From positions 1-32,697 of the forward strand of contig JAGMAB010000003.1 of assembly GCA_023131055.1 (NCBI GenBank): a stretch of 32,697 nucleotides of DNA. Direction: 5' to 3'. Shown one piece after another: positions 27,492-32,697 of the stretch (its first letter is position 1; every line of letters begins with the position of its first letter). The notes beneath the pieces are model-generated. The model did no database searches. It had not been told where the DNA came from and saw nothing but the letters and a program-made list of their open reading frames with translations. The stretch comes from Candidatus Parcubacteria bacterium (lineage in GTDB: Bacteria > Patescibacteriota > Minisyncoccia > Minisyncoccales > JAGMAB01). Both the position numbers and the translations under genes were made by a program.

Positions 27492-29006
27492 TTAAGAAGA
27501 GTGGTATTTTAGAGTAAGCCGAAATACATAAAGATATTCCTTAGCTGATTTTTCCCAGGAAAAATCTTTTTCCATTGCTCTTTTTATCATTCGTTTCCAG
27601 GAATCTTTAAATCCAAAAGACGCGTAAGCTTTGGTTATTGTCATTAGCAGAGCTGAAGCATCATATTTTTCAAAAACAAAGCCAATTCCCTGATTTTTTT
27701 CCGGCAAAAAGTCCTTTACTGTGTCTGCCAAACCGCCGATTTTTCTGACTATGGGAATAGAGCCGTATCTGGCAGCCTGCATCTGGGTTAAGCCGCAGGC
27801 ATCAGATCTTGAAGGCATTAAAAAAGCGTCTGAACCGGCAAAAACAAGATGTGGCAAAATAGTGTCAAACTCAAAATTATAAGCAATCTTTTTCGGATAT
27901 CTTTCCGCCTTTTTTTTAATTAACTCTTTGTACCGGGGTTCACCGTCTCCGACAAAAACCATTTGCAAGGCAAGGTTTTTTAAAAGAGGCGTTATTATTT
28001 TTTCCAATAAGTCAAATCCTTTTTCTTCGCTTAAACGGGAAACCATGCCGATAAGAAATATATTTTCATTTTCAGGGAGCCCGAAATGTTTTTGAAGATA
28101 GACCTTGTTTTCTTTTTTCTTTTCAACCATTAAGGAACTATAATTAACAGGAACATAAGGACTTGTCTTTGGGTCATAATAAGAATAGTCAATTCCGTTA
28201 AGGATGCCGAAAAGACGGTTTCTTTTTTCTTTAAACAGGTTTTCCAAACCTTCGCCGTATTCTTTAGTCTGGATTTCTTGGGCATGAGTGGGAGAAACAG
28301 TAATCATTGTATCGCTGTAAAGAATTCCCCGTAAAAGCCAATTAAGCTTTTCCAGGCGGGGATTAAAAAAATCAGGAATTGGTTCGTGTCCTGAATCCTT
28401 TTCTGATTCCTGTAGGAATTTAAAATCCTGCATTCCTTGATAAAGAATACAGTGCATAGAAAAAGCACTTGCTATCTTGGATAAAACAGGGTCTTCTTTA
28501 TAAGTAGTTCTTAAATAATTGGGAATAAGACCTGTCCGCCAGTTGCAGGGAACAATTATATCCGGAATCCATTTTGAATGTTTTAGAAATTCTAAAACCC
28601 CTCGGCAGAGAAGTGCCCATCTAATTTGGTCATCAGAGTATCCGTGAATGTTAGCCCTTTTTCCGTAATATTCTTCATTTTCCAAAAAATAAGCAGGGAC
28701 TGATTCTTCGCCTGAATATTTTTTAACATTACAAACTAAAAAAGGAGTTTTTTCAGAATCAGTAGGAACTTTTAAGTCCTTTATTTCTGTTTCTAATTTA
28801 TATTTTTTGTCTATGCTTTGATAATATGGGAGTATTATTCTTACATCCTGGCCGAGATTTCTCAGCGCCAAAGGAAGCGAAGCCATTACATCAGCTGTTC
28901 CGCTGTCTTTGGCAAAAGGCGTTGCTGATGTGCCGGCAAATAAAATTTTAAGTTCTTTTTTAACTATTTTTTTAGTAATTTTTTTGAATTTAAAAAAATC
29001 AAGCAT
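27492..29006 (-). CDS. glgA: Glycogen/starch synthase-like glycosyltransferase (GT5), divergent
   Basis: GTADVMASLPLALRNLGQDVRIILPYY, ILNGIDYSYYDP, MVSRLSEEKGFDLL, MPSRSDACGLTQMQAARYGSIPIVRKIGGLADTV. Confidence 0.85.
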   Translation of the reverse strand: MLDFFKFKKITKKIVKKELKILFAGTSATPFAKDSGTADVMASLPLALRNLGQDVRIILPYYQSIDKKYKLETEIKDLKVPTDSEKTPFLVCNVKKYSGEESVPAYFLENEEYYGKRANIHGYSDDQIRWALLCRGVLEFLKHSKWIPDIIVPCNWRTGLIPNYLRTTYKEDPVLSKIASAFSMHCILYQGMQDFKFLQESEKDSGHEPIPDFFNPRLEKLNWLLRGILYSDTMITVSPTHAQEIQTKEYGEGLENLFKEKRNRLFGILNGIDYSYYDPKTSPYVPVNYSSLMVEKKKENKVYLQKHFGLPENENIFLIGMVSRLSEEKGFDLLEKIITPLLKNLALQMVFVGDGEPRYKELIKKKAERYPKKIAYNFEFDTILPHLVFAGSDAFLMPSRSDACGLTQMQAARYGSIPIVRKIGGLADTVKDFLPEKNQGIGFVFEKYDASALLMTITKAYASFGFKDSWKRMIKRAMEKDFSWEKSAKEYLYVFRLTLKYHSS

Positions 29007-29083
29007 AATTTTTAAAATATTTTTTAAATCCCGCTAAAAGCGGGATATACTCTATTGTATCTTTACCGGAGTTGTTATGTCAA

Positions 29084-29158
29084 CCCCGTAGTGAAAATTG
29101 GACAAAGATTTCTGAAAGAAATCTTAATTGCGTAGCTAGTCCAATTTCTACTACGGGG
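29084..29158. repeat. CCCCGTAGT inverted-repeat element, copy 2 (upstream of dnaG)
   Basis: Left arm CCCCGTAGTGAAAATTGGAC, right arm GTCCAATTTCTACTACGGGG; interior hairpin AAGATTTC-tgaaa-GAAATCTT. Confidence 0.9.
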
Positions 29159-29170
29159 TCAAGCAAAAAA

Positions 29171-29199
29171 TTGATTTTTTTCCGAAAAAGTGGTAAAAT
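29171..29199 (+). promoter_or_regulatory. Putative dnaG-rpoD promoter
   Basis: TTGATT (29171-29176), 17-nt spacer, TAAAAT (29194-29199); predicted TSS only a few nt before ATG 29211. Confidence 0.55.
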
Positions 29200-29210
29200 T
29201 TTAATGATTT

Positions 29211-30950
29211 ATGATAAATTCTCCAATTGACGAAATTAAAACTAGATTGGATGTGGTGGAAGTAATCGGCTCTTATATTAAACTGCAAAAAGTCGGGATA
29301 AATTACCGGGCAATTTGTCCTTTTCATTCGGAAAAAAAACCTTCTTTTTTTGTTTCGCCACAGCGCCAGATGTGGCACTGTTTCGGAGCCTGCGGCGAGG
29401 GCGGAGATATTTTCAAATTCGTGATGAAAATAGAGGGAGTGGAATTCGGCGACGCTTTGAAAATTTTAGCGCAAAAAGCGGGAGTGGAATTAAAAAGGCA
29501 GGATCCGAAACTGCTCAGCGAAAGACAACGACTTTACGAAATTTGCGAACTTACCGCAAGATTTTTTGAAAAACAGCTTGAATCAAAATCTGGCGAAGAA
29601 GTTAAAAAATATCTTGCAAAAAGAGGAATTTCCGAGCAAAGTATAAAAAAATGGAGAATCGGATATTCGCCTGATGTTTGGCAGGGCTTGTCTGATTTTC
29701 TTGTTTCTGATGGATATAAAAGAGAAGAAATTGAGAGAGCCGGCTTAGCGATAAAATCTGAAAAAGGATTAAGCGCTTTTTATGACCGGTTTCGCGGCAG
29801 GATTATTTTTCCTATTTTTGATTTGAATTCCCAGGTAATTGGTTTTACCGGAAGGATTTTTGGACAGAAAGCAAAAGAAGAAGTTGCAAAATATGTGAAT
29901 ACTCCAAATACTTTGCTTTACGACAAAAGCAGAATTCTTTATGGATTAGATAAAGCAAAAATAGCGATTAGAAAAGAAAATCAATGTATTTTAGTGGAAG
30001 GGCAGACAGATGTTATTATGGTTTCCCAAGCAGGGTTTGAAAATGTGGTCGCTACTTCCGGCACTGCTTTGACAGACGAGCAGTTGAGAATCTTAAAACG
30101 ATACTCTAATAATTTGCTTTTGTCTTTTGATATGGATATTGCCGGAGACGCGGCAACCAAGAGGGGAATTGATTTAGCCCAAACCAGGGAGTTTGGCATA
30201 AAAGTAATAACTATGCCAGAGGGTAAAGACCCGGCAGACATTGTTTTTCAAAATCCCCAGCAATGGAAGAAATTAGTTGACAAGGCAAAATCAATTTACG
30301 AGTTTTATTTTGATACCGCTTTTTTGCGATTTAATCCCAAGACATTAGACGGAAAAAAAGAAATAGCGAGAAATCTTTTGCCCGCGCTAAAAAGAATTCC
30401 CAATAAAATAGAGCAATCTTTTTGGGTTCAGCGATTAGCTCAGAAATTGGAAGTTAAAGAAAAAGATATTGAAGAGGAAATGAGAAAAGCGTCCGCGAGT
30501 GGTGGTTGGCGGGGTCAGATCCCGACACAATTGGCGGGGTCTGACCCCGACAGTTCCGGCCGGAATCCAAAATCCCGCAAAGAGAAAATAGAAGAAAGGA
30601 TTATTTCTTTAATCTTGAAATCCAAACAAAGCATAGACCTTGTTGAGAAAAACTTACTTTCTTTTTTTTCTCAACAAGCGCAGGAAATTTTGATTAGATT
30701 AAAAAAAGGCAAAAAAATGAACTCAGAGTTTTTTAACGAGCTTTCTTTGAAATCTGAAAATGAGGAAATAGAAAAAAAAGAAATAATTCCGGAGATAAAA
30801 TGCTGTCTGCTGGAATTGCGGTCTTTGAAAATTAAAAATAAATTAGACCAGATTTCACAGGAAATTAAAAAAGCGGAACAGGAAAAAAATATAAAAAAAA
30901 CTGAAAATTTAAGCCAGGAATTTAATCTTTTATCTAAAGAATTAAAATGA
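29211..30950 (+). CDS. dnaG: DNA primase
   Basis: [36 protein letters not shown] zinc motif, [44 protein letters not shown] toprim, [15 protein letters not shown]. Confidence 0.97.
   Translation: MINSPIDEIKTRLDVVEVIGSYIKLQKVGINYRAICPFHSEKKPSFFVSPQRQMWHCFGACGEGGDIFKFVMKIEGVEFGDALKILAQKAGVELKRQDPKLLSERQRLYEICELTARFFEKQLESKSGEEVKKYLAKRGISEQSIKKWRIGYSPDVWQGLSDFLVSDGYKREEIERAGLAIKSEKGLSAFYDRFRGRIIFPIFDLNSQVIGFTGRIFGQKAKEEVAKYVNTPNTLLYDKSRILYGLDKAKIAIRKENQCILVEGQTDVIMVSQAGFENVVATSGTALTDEQLRILKRYSNNLLLSFDMDIAGDAATKRGIDLAQTREFGIKVITMPEGKDPADIVFQNPQQWKKLVDKAKSIYEFYFDTAFLRFNPKTLDGKKEIARNLLPALKRIPNKIEQSFWVQRLAQKLEVKEKDIEEEMRKASASGGWRGQIPTQLAGSDPDSSGRNPKSRKEKIEERIISLILKSKQSIDLVEKNLLSFFSQQAQEILIRLKKGKKMNSEFFNELSLKSENEEIEKKEIIPEIKCCLLELRSLKIKNKLDQISQEIKKAEQEKNIKKTENLSQEFNLLSKELK
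30506..30552. repeat. Tandem pair of TTGGCGGGGTC(A/T)GA(T/C)CCCGACA palindromic units inside dnaG
   Basis: Units 30506-30527 and 30531-30552 (25-nt period, 2 mismatches in 22 nt); frame kept, encoding ...[17 protein letters not shown]. Confidence 0.92.
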
Positions 30951-32032
30951 AAAAGAAAAAAGTAAAAAAAATCAAAAAACCTATTTTGTCAAAAGAATTA
31001 CAGCAATTAATTGACAAAGGCAAACAGCGCGGCTTTGTTACTTTTTCAGAAATTTTATATTTTTTTCCGGATATAGAAAAAAACATCAATCGGTTGGAAA
31101 AACTTTACGATGACTTGGAAAAACAAGAAATTGAAATAAAAGAAGCCAAAGAATTTTTGGAAATTCCAAAAGAGACAGAAAAAAAGTTAAAAGTTTCCAG
31201 GGCGAAAATTGACCCTATCCAAATGTATTTGAAAGAAATCGGCTCTTATTCTTTTATTACCGCAAATCAGGAAAAAGAATTGTCCAAGAAAATTGAAAAA
31301 GGCGACGAAACAGCAAAAAACAAATTAATGAAAGCGAATTTGCGGTTAGTGGTTTCCATTGCCAAAAGATATATTGGCCGTTCTCCTAATTTGACCTTAC
31401 TTGATTTGATTCAGGAAGGCAATATCGGCTTGCGGAGAGCGGTAGAGAAATTTGACTGGAGAAGAGGTTATAAATTTTCTACTTACGCTACCTGGTGGAT
31501 TCGCCAGGCAATCACCAGAGCGCTGGCTGACCAATCCAGAACAATCAGAATTCCTGTTCATATGGTGGAGACCATTTCAAAATATACTCAGACGAGAAGG
31601 CGGCTTTTGCAGGATTTGGGCAGAGAGCCTCTGCCTGAGGAAATCGCGGCTGAAATGGAGCTTGAAGTGGAAAAAGTCCGCCACATTCAGAAAATTTCAC
31701 AGGAAACCATTTCTCTGGAAACGCCGGTAGGGGACGATGAAGAAGACAGTGTTTTGTCTGAATTTGTAAAAGATGAAAAAATAATTTCTCCTTCTTTGGA
31801 AGCTGGCAGAACTTTGCTTAAAGAACGGTTAAAAGAAATTTTAATTGATTTAACTCCGCGCGAGCAAAAGATATTAGAGATGAGATTTGGCTTAAAAGAT
31901 GGAATTACACATACTTTGGAAGAAGTGGGGCAGGTATTCGGCGTGACACGGGAAAGAATTCGCCAGATTGAAGCCAAATCCCTGGAAAGAATCCGCGAAC
32001 ACGAAAAACTAAAAAAACTAAAAGGATATTGA
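30947..32032 (+). CDS. rpoD: RNA polymerase primary sigma factor (sigma70/RpoD)
   Basis: [76 protein letters not shown]; region 4 [32 protein letters not shown] overlap with dnaG. Confidence 0.98.
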   Translation: MKKKKVKKIKKPILSKELQQLIDKGKQRGFVTFSEILYFFPDIEKNINRLEKLYDDLEKQEIEIKEAKEFLEIPKETEKKLKVSRAKIDPIQMYLKEIGSYSFITANQEKELSKKIEKGDETAKNKLMKANLRLVVSIAKRYIGRSPNLTLLDLIQEGNIGLRRAVEKFDWRRGYKFSTYATWWIRQAITRALADQSRTIRIPVHMVETISKYTQTRRRLLQDLGREPLPEEIAAEMELEVEKVRHIQKISQETISLETPVGDDEEDSVLSEFVKDEKIISPSLEAGRTLLKERLKEILIDLTPREQKILEMRFGLKDGITHTLEEVGQVFGVTRERIRQIEAKSLERIREHEKLKKLKGY

Positions 32033-32067
32033 TTTATTATCAATAATCATTTATCATTAATTATTAT

Positions 32068-32139
32068 TCCGCGGTGGCGCAATGGTAGCGCGAGAGACTG
32101 TTAATCCCTAGGTTGTAGGTTCGAATCCTACCCGCGGAG
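32068..32139 (+). tRNA. tRNA-Asn (anticodon GTT), CCA not encoded
   Basis: TCCGCGGTGGCGCAATGGTAGCGCGAGAGACTGTTAATCCCTAGGTTGTAGGTTCGAATCCTACCCGCGGAG; next bases are caaag. Confidence 0.95.
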
Positions 32140-32150
32140 CAAAGTGGCGA

Positions 32151-32178
32151 AAGCAGGGGATAGCCCCCTGCTTTTTGT
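32151..32178 (+). terminator. Rho-independent terminator after tRNA-Asn
   Basis: AGCAGGGG-ata-gCCCCCTGCTTTTTG. Confidence 0.85.
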
Positions 32179-32220
32179 TTTTGTTTTGCTTTTTTAGAAA
32201 TCGTAAATTATCAAAAACGG

Positions 32221-32256
32221 CAGAAACTTCCATACTACGTAGTATGGAAGTTTCTG
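32221..32256. repeat. 36-bp perfect palindrome
   Basis: CAGAAACTTCCATACTAC|GTAGTATGGAAGTTTCTG: 18-bp arms, no mismatch, no spacer. Confidence 0.97.
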
Positions 32257-32330
32257 TTCAAATGCGAAATGATTGAAAAAAAGCGAAAAATGAGGTAAAT
32301 TAAACCAAAGCGGGTTAGAAAAACAAAACT

Positions 32331-32697
32331 ATGACAAACCAAAAATTTAATAAAGGTGAAATTGTAATTTATCAAACCTCTAAAAAAGAGGTTGAGTTAA
32401 AAGTGCGGCTGGAAAAAGAAACAGTATGGTTAACACAGGCGCAGATTGCCTTGCTTTTTGGTACGCAAAGGCCGGCAATTACTAAACATTTAAACAATAT
32501 TTTTAAATCCAGAGAATTAGATAAAAATTCAGTTAGTTCCATTTTGGAACATGCTGCCACAGATGGGAAAATATACAAAACCCAATTTTATAATTTAGAC
32601 ACAATTATCTCTATTGGTTATAGAGTTAATTCTAAACGCGCTACGCAATTTAGAATCTGGGCGACAAAAACTTTAAAAGACCATTTAATTAAGGGTT
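32331..32697 (+). CDS. RhuM-family (virulence_RhuM) protein, N-terminal part, truncated by window end
   Basis: Frame open to window end: MTNQKFNKGEIVIYQTSKKEVELKVRLEKETVWLTQAQIALLFGTQRPAITKHLNNIFKSRELDKNSVSS...YNLDTIISIGYRVNSKRATQFRIWATKTLKDHLIKG. Confidence 0.9.
   Translation, partial: MTNQKFNKGEIVIYQTSKKEVELKVRLEKETVWLTQAQIALLFGTQRPAITKHLNNIFKSRELDKNSVSSILEHAATDGKIYKTQFYNLDTIISIGYRVNSKRATQFRIWATKTLKDHLIKG

Noticed and set aside
29028-29046. ATCCCGC-taaaa-GCGGGAT hairpin as terminator
   Set aside because: No T-tract follows on either strand in the right place, and it lies upstream of the glgA-like start; may be a small REP or leader hairpin, but unsupported.
29375-29410. Extra residue in the DnaG zinc motif (CFGACG instead of CFGCG)
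   Set aside because: Zinc ligands remain (C, H, C, C) and such spacing occurs in divergent primases; not strong enough to report as novel.

Overview
This window looks like a chromosomal segment of a small-genome Patescibacteria/CPR bacterium, probably Parcubacteria-like. That lineage call is inferred from gene content and the DUF5652-type protein, not from phylogeny. Most of it is housekeeping: the 3' part of rpoB, rpoC, ftsK, recA, rpsR-ssb-rpsF (minus), a HAD phosphatase, trpS-rnj (minus), tRNA-Leu(CAG), a tightly overlapping minus-strand operon (holin-like protein, secG, SBP_bac_5 protein, cupin, manC-like, galU), groES-groEL, an ABC exporter, an archaeal-type UMP kinase, tRNA-Ser(GGA), a small accessory segment (Panacea/DUF4065 antitoxin plus putative toxin, and a Bro-N-like remnant), DUF5652, short MscS, two GT4 glycosyltransferases and a GT5 glycogen-synthase-like protein (minus), dnaG-rpoD, tRNA-Asn(GTT) and a RhuM-family ORF cut by the window end. 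There is no CRISPR array, rRNA or recognisable transposase. The most interesting signals are in the repeats and non-coding DNA: (1) a GGGGTC-N-GACCCC palindrome found three times, twice inside CDSs (dnaG and the SBP), where it encodes the same AGSDP peptide, and once as a hairpin exactly filling the gap between the recA and rpsR stop codons; (2) a ~75-79 bp inverted-repeat element with CCCCGTAGT...ACTACGGGG ends upstream of recA and dnaG; (3) two matching 30-bp dyads (ACAA-N8-9-GCGATCGTTG...TTGT) bracketing groESL; (4) an in-frame AATCAGCGT repeat block inside rpoC; (5) a 36-bp perfect palindrome before the RhuM ORF; (6) an unannotated 39-aa ORF with its own promoter and terminator; (7) a cupin phosphoglucose isomerase homologue that has lost its metal-binding histidines.
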